Shown here in pieces: positions 41,392 through 48,537 of a stretch of 48,537 nt of DNA; position 1 is the stretch's first letter; each line of letters begins with the position of its first letter. The stretch is from Streptomyces albospinus (GTDB taxonomy: Bacteria > Actinomycetota > Actinomycetes > Streptomycetales > Streptomycetaceae). The position numbers and the translations under genes were made by a program. The DNA is taken from positions 34,263 through 82,799 of the forward strand of contig NZ_BMRP01000007.1 of NCBI RefSeq assembly GCF_014648695.1, given 5' to 3'. The notes beneath the pieces are model-generated. The model was not told the DNA's origin. It worked only from the letters and a program-made list of their open reading frames with translations, and made no database searches.

Positions 41392-42195
41392 TCAGGGCCG
41401 GTAGACTATCCCCGGCTCCGGCTTCGCCGGGGACAGCAGCTGGGAGACCGTGACGACCGTGTAGCCGCGCTTCTTCAGTTCCTTGAGGATGCCGGGGACG
41501 GCCGGCACGGTGCCCTTGTAGATGTCGTGCAGCAGGATGATGCCGTCGCGCTCGGTCTGGTCGAGGACCCGCTTGGTGATCAGGGCCGAGTCATTGGTCT
41601 GGTAGTCCTTGGCGGTCACGCTCCAGAGGACCTGAGCCAGGCCGAGGTCCTTGCTGATCTTGGAGACCTCTTCGTCGGTCCTGCCCTGCGGCGGACGCAT
41701 CAGCTTGGGGGTCTTGCCGGTGATCTTGCGTACCGCGTCCTGGACGCGGGACAGCTCGCGCCTGGCCTCGTCCGGCTTGATCTTGGTGAGGATCTGGTGC
41801 GACCAGGTGTGGTTGGCCAGCTCGTGGCCCTCGGCGTCGATCCGCTTCACCTCGGCGGGGCGCTCGGCGATGTGGTTCTTGCCGAGCATGAAGAAGGTCG
41901 CGTGGGCCTTGTTCTCCTTGAGGATGTCCAGCAGGCGGTTGGTGTTCTCGCTGGGGCCGGCGTCGAAGGTGAGCGCCACGCACTTGGCCTTGCGGCAGTC
42001 GACGTCGCCGCCGCTGTCCGCGCCCCGGGCCTTCGCGTCCTGGGCCCTGCTGTCGGCGGCCGGGGCGTCGGCCCGTGCGTCGGCCGGCGCGGTGACGTCG
42101 TACGAGGCGCAGCCGTTGAGGGCCAGGACCAGGGAGGTGGCCGTCAGCAGCCCGGCGAGGGAGGTGCGGCGGGCCGCGGATATCTGCTTCGGCAT
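41392..42195 (-). CDS. Polysaccharide deacetylase (NodB-domain) lipoprotein
   Basis: 267-aa exported lipoprotein. Seen: signal peptide with lipobox LNGC (Cys29), short Ala/Asp linker, then a NodB homology domain: CVALTFDAGPSEN (Asp78, Ala79), ATFFMLGKNHI, ELANHTWSHQ (His129, His133), MRPPQGRTDEE, and IILLHDIYKG near the end. These enzymes remove N-acetyl or O-acetyl groups from peptidoglycan or other polysaccharides. The usual TFDDGP carries Ala in place of the second, metal-binding Asp; both His ligands are present. The same TFDAGP form occurs in other actinobacterial members, so it may still be active. The start ATG 42195 follows AGGAAAG. Confidence 0.88.
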   Translation of the reverse strand: MPKQISAARRTSLAGLLTATSLVLALNGCASYDVTAPADARADAPAADSRAQDAKARGADSGGDVDCRKAKCVALTFDAGPSENTNRLLDILKENKAHATFFMLGKNHIAERPAEVKRIDAEGHELANHTWSHQILTKIKPDEARRELSRVQDAVRKITGKTPKLMRPPQGRTDEEVSKISKDLGLAQVLWSVTAKDYQTNDSALITKRVLDQTERDGIILLHDIYKGTVPAVPGILKELKKRGYTVVTVSQLLSPAKPEPGIVYRP

Positions 42196-42360
42196 GGGAT
42201 GTCTTTCCTGGTCTCGTCTCGGGTTCGTGCGGGCTTTCTGCGGGACTCCGCGGACGTGGGTGCGGCGCGCACGTCCGTGACCTGCGCTTTCGGGCACGGC
42301 GAAGCGGGCGGACGAACCGTGGCCCGCTGCGCCGACCTGTGGCCGTACGGGCTTCAGCGG

Positions 42361-42392
42361 CTATACATAGATAGTACACACCATGTGTATAG
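42361..42392. promoter_or_regulatory. Nested inverted repeats, candidate operator of the ABC importer
   Basis: TACACA-CCA-TGTGTA (42375-42389) is nested with CTATACA (42361-42367) / TGTATAG (42386-42392). This AT-rich island lies about 90 bases before the first permease gene, in the divergent gap. It looks like a binding site for a dimeric, perhaps GntR-like, regulator; no such gene is adjacent. Confidence 0.55.
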
Positions 42393-42481
42393 GTGGGGTG
42401 GATAGGTGCCGCGAGTTCGGCGGCAGCCCGATCGGACGCACCCCGCGCGACACCCCGCCCGGCCCGGGGTGGACTTCTACC

Positions 42482-43213
42482 GTGACCGCACCGCCGGACG
42501 ACTGCCTGGCCCGTAACGACTGGATCTGCGGCGACTACCTGAGCACCCGCCGGCAGATCCTGCTCGACGCGGTCGGGCAGCACGTCCAGCTGACGGTGGT
42601 CTCGGTGGCGCTCGGGCTGGTGATCGCCCTCCCGCTGGCGCTGCTGGCCCGGCGCCGGCGCTGGACGATCGGGCCGGTGCTCGGCATCACCACCGTCATC
42701 TACACGATCCCGTCGCTGGCGATGTTCTCGCTGCTGCTGCCGGTCTACGGGCTCTCCGCCACCCTCGTCGTGGTCGGACTGGCCCTCTACTCCCTCACGT
42801 TGCTCGTCCGGAACATCCTGGCCGGGCTGGACGGCGTCCCGGCCGAGGCCAAGGAGGCCGCCCGGGGCATGGGGTACGGGCCGATGCGGCAGCTGCTGAC
42901 GGTGGAGCTGCCGCTGGCGGTGCCCGCCGCGATGGCCGGGCTGCGGATCGCGACGGTCTCCGCGGTCGCGCTGACCACGGTCGGGGCGATCGTCGGCTAC
43001 GGCGGGCTGGGCAACCTCATCTACGCGGGCATGAACGCGTTCTTCAAGGCGCAGGTGCTGACCGCGTCCGTGCTCTGCGTACTGATCGCGGTGGTCTTCG
43101 ACGTGCTGCTGCTCGCTGCGGAACGCCTGCTCACCCCGTGGCGGCGGGTGGTCCGGAGGCCCCGGTCCGCACGTGGAAGGCGGTTGCTCACCGCCTCCGG
43201 GCGGCGGGCATGA
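42482..43213 (+). CDS. Osmoprotectant-type ABC transporter permease (OpuCB/ProW-like)
   Basis: 243-aa inner-membrane permease. Seen: the family N-terminus (RNDWICGDYLSTRRQILLDA), about five to six membrane helices and the EAA loop DGVPAEAKEAARGMGYGPMR followed by PLAVPAAMAGLRIATVSAVA and VGYGGLGNLIYAG, close to the glycine betaine/carnitine/choline permeases. With the next two genes it forms a compact importer operon for compatible solutes used against osmotic stress. Start GTG 42482 follows GGGGTGGA; a longer frame from 42383 is unlikely. Stop overlaps the next start (ATGA). Confidence 0.88.
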   Translation: MTAPPDDCLARNDWICGDYLSTRRQILLDAVGQHVQLTVVSVALGLVIALPLALLARRRRWTIGPVLGITTVIYTIPSLAMFSLLLPVYGLSATLVVVGLALYSLTLLVRNILAGLDGVPAEAKEAARGMGYGPMRQLLTVELPLAVPAAMAGLRIATVSAVALTTVGAIVGYGGLGNLIYAGMNAFFKAQVLTASVLCVLIAVVFDVLLLAAERLLTPWRRVVRRPRSARGRRLLTASGRRA

Positions 43214-43884
43214 ACACCCTCCCGGCGGTCTGGTCCTGGCTGACCACCGCCGCCAACTGGTCCGGCGAGAACGGCATCGGCCACCGGCTGGAGCAGCATC
43301 TCGTCCTGACCTTCGCCTGTCTCGCCATCAGCGCGCTGATCGCGCTGCCGATCGCGCTGACGCTGGGGCATCTGGGGCGGGGCGGCGCGCTGGCGGTCAA
43401 CCTCGCCAACGTCGGCCGTGCGGTGCCGACCTTCGCCGTTCTCGTCCTGCTGCTGCTGACGCCCATCGGGCGGCACGAGCAGTGGCCGACGGTCATCGCG
43501 CTGGTGCTGTTCGCCATTCCGCCGCTGCTGACCAATGCGTACGTCGGCATGCGAGAGGTCGACCAGGACGTGGTGCGGGCCGCGCGGGGCATGGGGATGA
43601 CCGGGGCGCAGCTGGTGTGGCGCGTCGAGGCGCCGCTCGCCTTTCCGCTCGTCCTGACCGGCGTCCGGATCGCCGCCGTGCAGCTCGTCGCCACCGCCAC
43701 ACTCGCCGCGCTGGTCGGCGGCGGCGGGCTCGGCCGCATCATCACCGCGGGCTTCAACCTGGCCAGTACCCCGCAGGTGGTGGCCGGGGCGGTGGTGGTC
43801 GCGGTGTTCGCGCTGCTGATGGAGGCCGCATTCGAGCTGGCGCAGCGGTTCGCACCGGTGTGGGTGCGGGGGCGGACCCGGTGA
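43210..43884 (+). CDS. Osmoprotectant-type ABC transporter permease (OpuCD/ProZ-like)
   Basis: 224-aa second permease of the importer, paired with the first to form the membrane channel. Seen: HLVLTFACLAISALIALPIA, NVGRAVPTFAVLVLLL, the EAA loop VDQDVVRAARGMGMTGAQ, and VGGGGLGRIITAGF. The start ATG 43210 overlaps the previous stop as ATGA; a longer frame from 43138 is not needed. Its stop overlaps the next start as GTGA. Both overlaps imply translational coupling so that subunits are made in equal amounts. Confidence 0.87.
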   Translation: MNTLPAVWSWLTTAANWSGENGIGHRLEQHLVLTFACLAISALIALPIALTLGHLGRGGALAVNLANVGRAVPTFAVLVLLLLTPIGRHEQWPTVIALVLFAIPPLLTNAYVGMREVDQDVVRAARGMGMTGAQLVWRVEAPLAFPLVLTGVRIAAVQLVATATLAALVGGGGLGRIITAGFNLASTPQVVAGAVVVAVFALLMEAAFELAQRFAPVWVRGRTR

Positions 43885-44873
43885 GACCGGCCCGTACGTC
43901 CGTCCCGTTCCCCACGGCCCGCAGCCCTGTCCTGACGGCACTGTCCGCGCTGATCGCGCTGGTGGGTCCGACGGCGTGCACCGGCGGGCCGTCGTTGGAG
44001 AACCGCGGCGCGATCACCGCCTCGCCCGGCAACAGCCGTGATCTGTCCGTCGGTTCGGCCGGCTTCACCGAGAGCGAGCTGCTGGCCCAGATGTACGCGG
44101 CACTGCTCCGCCGGGCCGGCTACCACACGGACATCCTCACCGTCGGCAACCGCGAGCTGTACGAGCCCGCGGTCGAGTCCGGCCAGATCGATGTCGTGCC
44201 CGAGTACGCCGCCACCCTCGCCGACTGGCTCAACGCCAAGGAGCATGGCCCGAAGGCCGCCCCGGTCGCCTCCCCCGACCTCGGCGAGACCATGGCCGCA
44301 CTGCGCCGGCTGGCCACCCCGCGCGGCCTGACCGTGCTCCCGGCGGGCCGGGCCGTCGACCAGAACGCCTTCGCGGTGAGCGCCGCGTATGCCGCCGAGC
44401 ACCATCTCAAGACCCTCAGCGACCTGGGACGCGCCAAGCTGCCGGTCCGGCTGGCGGCGGGCGACGAATGTGTCCAGCGGCCGTTCTGTGCACCGGGGTT
44501 GAGGAAGACGTACGGGATCGACATCACCGCGGTCGACCCGAAGGGCGTCGGCACCACCCCTGCGAAGCAGGCCGTGCAGAACGGTCAGGACCAGATGGTG
44601 CTGACCACCAGTACCGACGCGACCCTGGACCAGTTCGGGCTGGTGGTCCTCGACGACGACAAGAAGCTCCAGAACGCCGACTATGTCGTGCCCGTCGTCA
44701 ATCGCGCCCGCGCCGGCAGCGCCCGCCCGGTTGCCGCGCTGAACCGCCTCAACACCGTGCTGACCACTGCTGATCTGGCCAACCTGAACGAACAGGTCGA
44801 CAGCTGGCGACGGCTTCCGGCAGACGTGGCACACAACTACCTCGTGTCGAAGGGGCTGTTGAGGAAAAGCTGA
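43881..44873 (+). CDS. Osmoprotectant ABC transporter substrate-binding lipoprotein (OpuCC/ProX-like)
   Basis: 330-aa exported binding protein. Seen: a basic start, hydrophobic signal and a lipobox-like PTAC at Cys33; then the OpuAC fold with SVGSAGFTESELLAQMYAAL, YEPAVESGQIDVVPEYAATL, an aromatic/acidic ligand region, and TSTDATLDQFGLVVLDDDKK. It captures the quaternary amine outside and delivers it to the permeases. The start GTG 43881 overlaps the previous stop. The C-terminal KGLLRKS ends just before the parS cluster. The ligand (glycine betaine, choline, carnitine or ectoine) cannot be settled. Confidence 0.87.
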   Translation: MRPARTSVPFPTARSPVLTALSALIALVGPTACTGGPSLENRGAITASPGNSRDLSVGSAGFTESELLAQMYAALLRRAGYHTDILTVGNRELYEPAVESGQIDVVPEYAATLADWLNAKEHGPKAAPVASPDLGETMAALRRLATPRGLTVLPAGRAVDQNAFAVSAAYAAEHHLKTLSDLGRAKLPVRLAAGDECVQRPFCAPGLRKTYGIDITAVDPKGVGTTPAKQAVQNGQDQMVLTTSTDATLDQFGLVVLDDDKKLQNADYVVPVVNRARAGSARPVAALNRLNTVLTTADLANLNEQVDSWRRLPADVAHNYLVSKGLLRKS

Positions 44874-44888
44874 CGGAGGCGGCGTGGC

Positions 44889-44902
44889 GTTTCACGTGAA
44901 AC
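44889..44902. promoter_or_regulatory. parS site, perfect (cluster of three, first)
   Basis: GTTTCACGTGAAAC; the next site is exactly 31 bp on. Confidence 0.94.
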
Positions 44903-44919
44903 GTCAATGATATGCAGGT

Positions 44920-44933
44920 GTTTCACGTGAAAC
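44920..44933. promoter_or_regulatory. parS site, perfect (cluster of three, middle)
   Basis: GTTTCACGTGAAAC; 31 bp from each neighbour. Confidence 0.94.
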
Positions 44934-44950
44934 AGGGCACCATCCCTCAT

Positions 44951-44964
44951 GTTTCACGTGAAAC
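44951..44964. promoter_or_regulatory. parS site, perfect (cluster of three, last)
   Basis: GTTTCACGTGAAAC; 31 bp after the middle site and 38 bp before the ATPase gene end. Confidence 0.94.
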
Positions 44965-45001
44965 GCCACGTTCCTGCCGTACGACGCCGTGTGGGCTCGC
45001 C

Positions 45002-46159
45002 TCACTCCGTCGGGACGGAGTCCACCTCTGCGCGGCCCCGCGGCACTCCCCGCTCGTCCGGGGAGATGGTGCGGCGCAGCGCTTCGTGGAGGGTGGTGGG
45101 GGTCAGCACGCCCAGGAACCGGTGGCCGTCCAGGACCGCGATCCAGCCGGCGTCATGCTTGAGCATCTCGCTGAAGGCCGCCTTGAGGGTGCCCGTCACC
45201 GGGACCCATGCCTCCATCCGTCGGGCGTGGTCGGCGACGGTGCCGCCGGCGCCGGCCAGCTTCTCCGTGCCCACCCAGCCGTGCAGTGCGCCGTCGCCGT
45301 CCAGCACCACCGCCCACCGCGCGCCCTCGGACCGCAACCGGGTCACCGCCTCGGCGGCGGGCTCGGCGAGTCGGGCGAACGGCGGGCGCTCCAGGTCGTC
45401 GCGGTCGATACCGGTGACCGAGAGCTGCTTCAACGCCCGGTCGGTGCCGACGAATTCGGCGACGTACGGGGTGGCGGGGGCGCCGAGCACGCTCGCCGGG
45501 GTGTCGTACTGCTCGATGCGGCCCTGTCCGTAGACCGCGATCCGGTCACCGAGCCGGATGGCCTCCTCGATGTCATGGGTGACCAGCAGCACCGTCTTGT
45601 GCATGGTGGCCTGGAGCCGCAGGAACTCCTTCTGGAGGCGCTCGCGGACGACCGGGTCGACCGCGCCGAACGGCTCGTCCATCAGCAGCACGGGCGGGTC
45701 GGCGGCCAGCGCGCGAGCCACCCCGACCCGCTGGCGCTGGCCGCCGGAGAGCTGGTCGGGATAGCGCGAGCCGTAGACGGCGGGGTCCAGCCCGACCAGG
45801 TCCAGGAGTTCGGCGGCCCGCTCGCGCGCCCTGGACCTCTTCCAGCCGGTCAGGAACGGCACGGTCGCGGTGTTGTCGAGGACGGTGCGGTGCGGAAAGA
45901 GACCGGTCTGCTGAATGACATAGCCGATGCGGCGGCGGAGCTTGACCGGATCGACGCCGGCGATGTCCGAGTCCTCGACGAAGATCCGGCCCTGGGTGGG
46001 GTCGATGAGCCTGTTGACCATCATCATGGTCGTCGTCTTGCCGCAGCCCGAGGGTCCGACGAGGGTCACCAACTCGCCCTCGCCGACCTCGAAGGAGAGG
46101 TTGTCGACGGCGGTGGTCCCGTCGGGGTAGCGCTTGGTGACGGAGTCGAACCGGATCAT
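45002..46159 (-). CDS. Osmoprotectant-type ABC transporter ATPase with CBS domains (OpuCA/ProV-like)
   Basis: 385-aa ATPase. Seen: Walker A GPSGCGKTT (35-43), Q-loop VIQQTGLFPH, signature LSGGQRQRV, Walker B VLLMDEPFG and switch His in VTHDIEEA. A C-terminal region of about 130 residues resembles tandem CBS domains (RWAVVLDGDGALHGWVGTEK; AGWIAVLDGHRFLGVLTPT), which sense ionic strength in OpuA-type importers. It matches the convergent permease and binding-protein operon and is the only ATPase in the window, so it is the likely partner, although it is on the opposite strand with its own promoter. Start ATG 46159 has a weak ribosome-binding site. Confidence 0.88.
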   Translation of the reverse strand: MIRFDSVTKRYPDGTTAVDNLSFEVGEGELVTLVGPSGCGKTTTMMMVNRLIDPTQGRIFVEDSDIAGVDPVKLRRRIGYVIQQTGLFPHRTVLDNTATVPFLTGWKRSRARERAAELLDLVGLDPAVYGSRYPDQLSGGQRQRVGVARALAADPPVLLMDEPFGAVDPVVRERLQKEFLRLQATMHKTVLLVTHDIEEAIRLGDRIAVYGQGRIEQYDTPASVLGAPATPYVAEFVGTDRALKQLSVTGIDRDDLERPPFARLAEPAAEAVTRLRSEGARWAVVLDGDGALHGWVGTEKLAGAGGTVADHARRMEAWVPVTGTLKAAFSEMLKHDAGWIAVLDGHRFLGVLTPTTLHEALRRTISPDERGVPRGRAEVDSVPTE

Positions 46160-46344
46160 TGCGCCATTGAATCCCGCGGTCCGCCACCGGTCCCGTCATG
46201 CGGGCAATCGAGTGGGCAGGCCGATACGGGACGGGGGCCGTAAGAGTTGCTTCCGGGGCACCGCCTCCCGTCCTGCCGCGTCCGGCCCCACCCCCGTGCT
46301 TACGATCCACCCGGCCTCCTCGGACGGGTGGAAGGGAACGCCGC

Positions 46345-47286
46345 ATGAGAGCCGTAGCAGTCAGCGCATTCGGTGAACAGCCGCAGCTCATGGATCTGCC
46401 GCAGCCCGAGCCCGGGCCCGGGGAGGTCCTGGTGCGGCTGGCCGCCGCGGGACTCAACCCGGTCGACTGGAAGCTGGCCGACGGCATGTTCGGGGACGCA
46501 GTGAAGGCCGCCTTCCCTCTGGTCATGGGGACGGACGGAGCGGGCGAGGTGGTCGCGGTCGGGCCCGGCGTACGGCGGTTCACCGTCGGCGACCCGGTGT
46601 TCGGCCAGTTCCAGCGGCCGGAGCAGGGCGGCGGCTCGTACTGCGAACTCGCGGTCGCCGACGAGAACTCCATCGGGCCGGCCGCCCGCAGCGTCACCTA
46701 CGCGACCTCGGCCGCCGTGCCGACGGCCGGGATGACCGCCTACAACCTCGTCGAGGAGACCCGGATCGGCGAGGGCCGCTGGGTGCTGATCGTCGGCGCG
46801 ACCGGCGGGGTCGGCACCTTCGCCACCCAGCTCGCGGCCGGCCGCGGGGCCGAGGTGATCGCCACCGCGCGGCCCGCCAAGGCGGAGCTGATGCGGACCC
46901 TGGGCGCCGCGGAGACCGTGGACCACACCGCGGGCTCGGTCGCCGATCAGGTCCTGGCGGCGCACCCGGACGGGGTGGACGTCCTGATCGACATGACCAG
47001 CGGTCCGGAAGAATTCATCGAGCTGACCCGGGCCGTGCGGGACGGCGGCACGGCCGTCTCACTGATCGGCTCGGCCGACGCCGATGTGCTCACCGAGCAC
47101 AATCTGCGCGGCTTCAACTTCGTCAACCGCCCGTCCCCGCAACTGCTGGACATCCTCGCCGGCCATCTCGACGCGGGCCGTCTGACGGTTCTCGTGGGCC
47201 GCGAGGTCCCGCTGGAGGAGGCCCCCGAGGAGCTGGCGGCGAGCCGCACCGGACGGGCGCAGGGGAAGACCGTCCTGGCGATCTGA
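46345..47286 (+). CDS. Zinc-independent quinone oxidoreductase/MDR-family reductase
   Basis: 313-aa NADPH-dependent medium-chain reductase, cytoplasmic. Seen: GroES-like domain (GPGEVLVRLAAAGLNPVDWK, MGTDGAGEVVAVGPGV), Rossmann motif VLIVGATGGVGTFATQLA and SLIGSADADVLTEHNLRG. The zinc-binding Cys/His set of alcohol dehydrogenases is absent, which fits the quinone reductase (QOR) branch. It reduces quinones or activated double bonds; substrate unknown. Start ATG 46345 follows GGAAGGGA. It diverges from the ATPase gene, 185 bases away. Confidence 0.88.
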   Translation: MRAVAVSAFGEQPQLMDLPQPEPGPGEVLVRLAAAGLNPVDWKLADGMFGDAVKAAFPLVMGTDGAGEVVAVGPGVRRFTVGDPVFGQFQRPEQGGGSYCELAVADENSIGPAARSVTYATSAAVPTAGMTAYNLVEETRIGEGRWVLIVGATGGVGTFATQLAAGRGAEVIATARPAKAELMRTLGAAETVDHTAGSVADQVLAAHPDGVDVLIDMTSGPEEFIELTRAVRDGGTAVSLIGSADADVLTEHNLRGFNFVNRPSPQLLDILAGHLDAGRLTVLVGREVPLEEAPEELAASRTGRAQGKTVLAI

Positions 47287-47297
47287 GACCGCCCGCC

Positions 47298-47315
47298 CGC
47301 GGAGCGTCTTCCGCG
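47298..47315 (+). terminator. Weak hairpin after the quinone oxidoreductase gene
   Basis: CGCGGA / TCCGCG with a 6-base loop, 12 bases after the stop. A short stem; a modest candidate. Confidence 0.4.
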
Positions 47316-47467
47316 TCAACTCCTACGGCCTCACGGGGGCGTTGGAGGTGTCCCGCACCGCGCACAGGGGCTCGGTGGGGTGCGCGTTCCGCTCGTCGGT
47401 GAGGTTCTGCTCCTCGATGGGGTGGTCGCCGTCGCCGCGGTCACGGGGGCCCGCTGGGAACCGGAGG

Positions 47468-48439
47468 TCAGGCGGGTGAGCGGAGCACGCGGGTGGTCAG
47501 CGGGCCCGCGGCGGCGATCGCGAAGACAAGGGCTCCGCCGCCGATGGCGCACCACACGCCGGTGCGCAGCGGGTCGGTCAGCGCGTCCGCGTACGCATCG
47601 GCGGCCGGCCTGGAGACCGAGGCGGGCAGCGCGTCCAGGACCCGGGTGCGGACCAGCGCCAGCGCCGCGGCCAGCAGGGCGCAGGCCACCGTGCAGCCCC
47701 CCGCCGCGCAGATCAGCGCCCGGCGCCGGCGCCGGGCCAGCAACAGCCCGGCCAGCAGGCAGAGCGCGGCGGCCGGCGGCAGCACCAGTGCCCCGGTGCG
47801 CGCGACCTGGAACCCCGCGCGAAACCGCGGCACGTCCGGCGATCTCAGCAGCACGATCGAGGCTCCGGTGCGGGGCATCCGGCGGGCGATGTCGATGCCC
47901 AGGCCGTTGCCGCTCAGCTGGTGTTTGACGCGTTCGACCACCGGGGTGAGGTCGAGGGTGACGGGAGAGTCGACCGAGGTGGCCAGCGTGCCGTCCAGGG
48001 CCTGGTGCGCGGTGCGGTGCACACCGGTCCAGACGGAGGGAAAGGTGCGGCCGGTGACGACCTGGCGGACCTGTTTGTCGACGAACTCGCGGATGCCGCG
48101 GGTGAACTTCCGCCGCAGTGCGGGCCGTTCGGCCCGCGGGACGACCTTGAGCAGCCCGTCGAGCCGGACGTGGGGCATCACGCCGTTGGTGACGTCGTCG
48201 ACGATGGCGTTCTGGACGGCGCGATTCCCGGCGAGCGGGGCGACCGCGGCCACATAGCTGTCGGTGTCGGTGAGTTCCGCGCGGGCCCATACGGCGGTCA
48301 GGCTCAGCGGCAGCAGCAGCGTCCCGACCAGCAGCAGCACCCCGCCGGCCAGCGAGCGTCCGCGGCGCGGCGGCTGCCCGGGAGGGCACCGCGCCGCCGT
48401 CACCCGGCCGTCGGCGCGTACGGGTGCGCTCGCTGACAT
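47468..48439 (-). CDS. Membrane protein of unknown function
   Basis: 323-aa protein. Seen: an N-terminal hydrophobic segment (SLAGGVLLLVGTLLLPLSLT); a long outside or periplasmic-type region of about 150 residues (LTDTDSYVAAVAPLAGNRAV, VVPRAERPALRRKFTRGIRE, VDSPVTLDLTPVVERVKHQL); two more helices (LVLPPAAALCLLAGLLLA and GCTVACALLAAALALV); and a final helix (TGVWCAIGGGALVFAIAAAG). The N-terminal helix followed by a DTDxYV start and a Pro-rich region resembles actinobacterial membrane proteins of unknown function with an external helical domain. Start ATG 48439 follows GGAAGGA; the frame opens to 48478. No functional partner is evident. Confidence 0.75.
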   Translation of the reverse strand: MSASAPVRADGRVTAARCPPGQPPRRGRSLAGGVLLLVGTLLLPLSLTAVWARAELTDTDSYVAAVAPLAGNRAVQNAIVDDVTNGVMPHVRLDGLLKVVPRAERPALRRKFTRGIREFVDKQVRQVVTGRTFPSVWTGVHRTAHQALDGTLATSVDSPVTLDLTPVVERVKHQLSGNGLGIDIARRMPRTGASIVLLRSPDVPRFRAGFQVARTGALVLPPAAALCLLAGLLLARRRRRALICAAGGCTVACALLAAALALVRTRVLDALPASVSRPAADAYADALTDPLRTGVWCAIGGGALVFAIAAAGPLTTRVLRSPA

Positions 48440-48537
48440 CGCGTCCCGGTCCTTCCTGAAACGGCGGACTACGGCCACGCTCCAGGCAAGTCCGTGGGGC
48501 GCCCGGCCGCGAGCGGGGCCGGTGCCAATGGGTGACC

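Larger units (their letters stand above)
44883..44970. terminator. Inverted repeat framing a three-site parS cluster, between convergent genes
   Basis: CGTGGC plus parS (44883-44902) is mirrored by parS plus GCCACG (44951-44970), giving 20-bp perfect arms around the middle parS. It lies 9 bases after the binding-protein stop and 31 bases before the convergent ATPase stop, so it can act as a shared terminator. The large loop makes folding less certain. Confidence 0.6.

Noticed and set aside
47331..47467. Possible extra gene end after the quinone oxidoreductase
   Set aside because: Frames there are repeats of short Pro/Thr/Arg residues without a start signal or known motif.
1..48537. tRNA, rRNA, CRISPR array, insertion sequence or prophage
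   Set aside because: No cloverleaf, rRNA core, regularly spaced direct repeats, transposase/integrase or phage structural gene was seen.

Overview
This is high-GC actinobacterial DNA, almost certainly a Streptomyces chromosome close to oriC. The reasons are strong third-position GC bias, GTG and TTG starts, typical Streptomyces families (SARP regulator, mycothiol-dependent isomerase, SpoIIE phosphatase, DUF4232 lipoproteins), and above all thirteen copies of the ParB-binding sequence GTTTCACGTGAAAC (twelve perfect, one with a single mismatch). In Streptomyces these parS sites are concentrated around oriC. From memory, the gene order (Ser/Thr kinases, DevR-like regulator, bkd operon, aspS, metG) resembles the core chromosome of S. 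coelicolor; this was not checked by alignment. No rRNA, tRNA, insertion sequence, prophage or CRISPR array was seen.

Layout. 1-3.6 kb: two divergent membrane Ser/Thr protein kinases. 3.6-6 kb: an APH-fold phosphotransferase, a flavin-binding PPOX protein and an orphan DevR/DosR-like response regulator, with a DosR-box-like site in front of the PPOX gene. 6.2-10 kb: a 2-oxoacid dehydrogenase operon (E1 alpha, E1 beta, E2) behind two palindromes, closed by a hairpin whose two arms each contain parS. 10-15.4 kb: a small membrane protein, a GNAT-Nudix fusion, a GntR regulator translationally coupled to an MFS transporter, a mycothiol-dependent isomerase-like protein and a LURP-one protein. 15.4-17.3 kb: a thioredoxin/NHL-propeller protein resembling NHLRC2.

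17.3-24.6 kb: a minus-strand block directed at the cell surface. In transcription order it holds M18 aminopeptidase, SARP/NB-ARC regulator (with a parS inside its coding sequence), DUF4232 lipoprotein, secreted NlpC/P60-like protein, membrane-anchored XRE regulator and a second DUF4232 lipoprotein. 24.9-28.4 kb: acyl-CoA dehydrogenase, SseB-like protein and a pirin gene broken by an internal deletion and frameshift. 28.5-35.7 kb: AI-2E transporter, SpoIIE phosphatase, and convergent aspS and metG. 36-41.3 kb: DHA2 drug-type transporter, vWA-TerF protein with a long acidic tail, a 743-bp gene-free stretch with one parS, and a membrane-anchored esterase. 41.4-48.5 kb: polysaccharide deacetylase lipoprotein, an osmoprotectant-type ABC importer (permease, permease, binding protein) facing its convergent CBS-domain ATPase across a three-site parS cluster, a quinone oxidoreductase and an unknown membrane protein.

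The most distinctive structure is how parS is placed. Most sites lie at gene 3' ends, several are built into or directly against terminator-like hairpins, one is inside a gene, and a 31-bp centre-to-centre spacing recurs three times. This suggests that segregation sites and transcription ends are combined here, which is inference. Other points of interest are the broken pirin, the DevR/PPOX pair with its putative DosR box, the GNAT-Nudix fusion and the split osmoprotectant importer.
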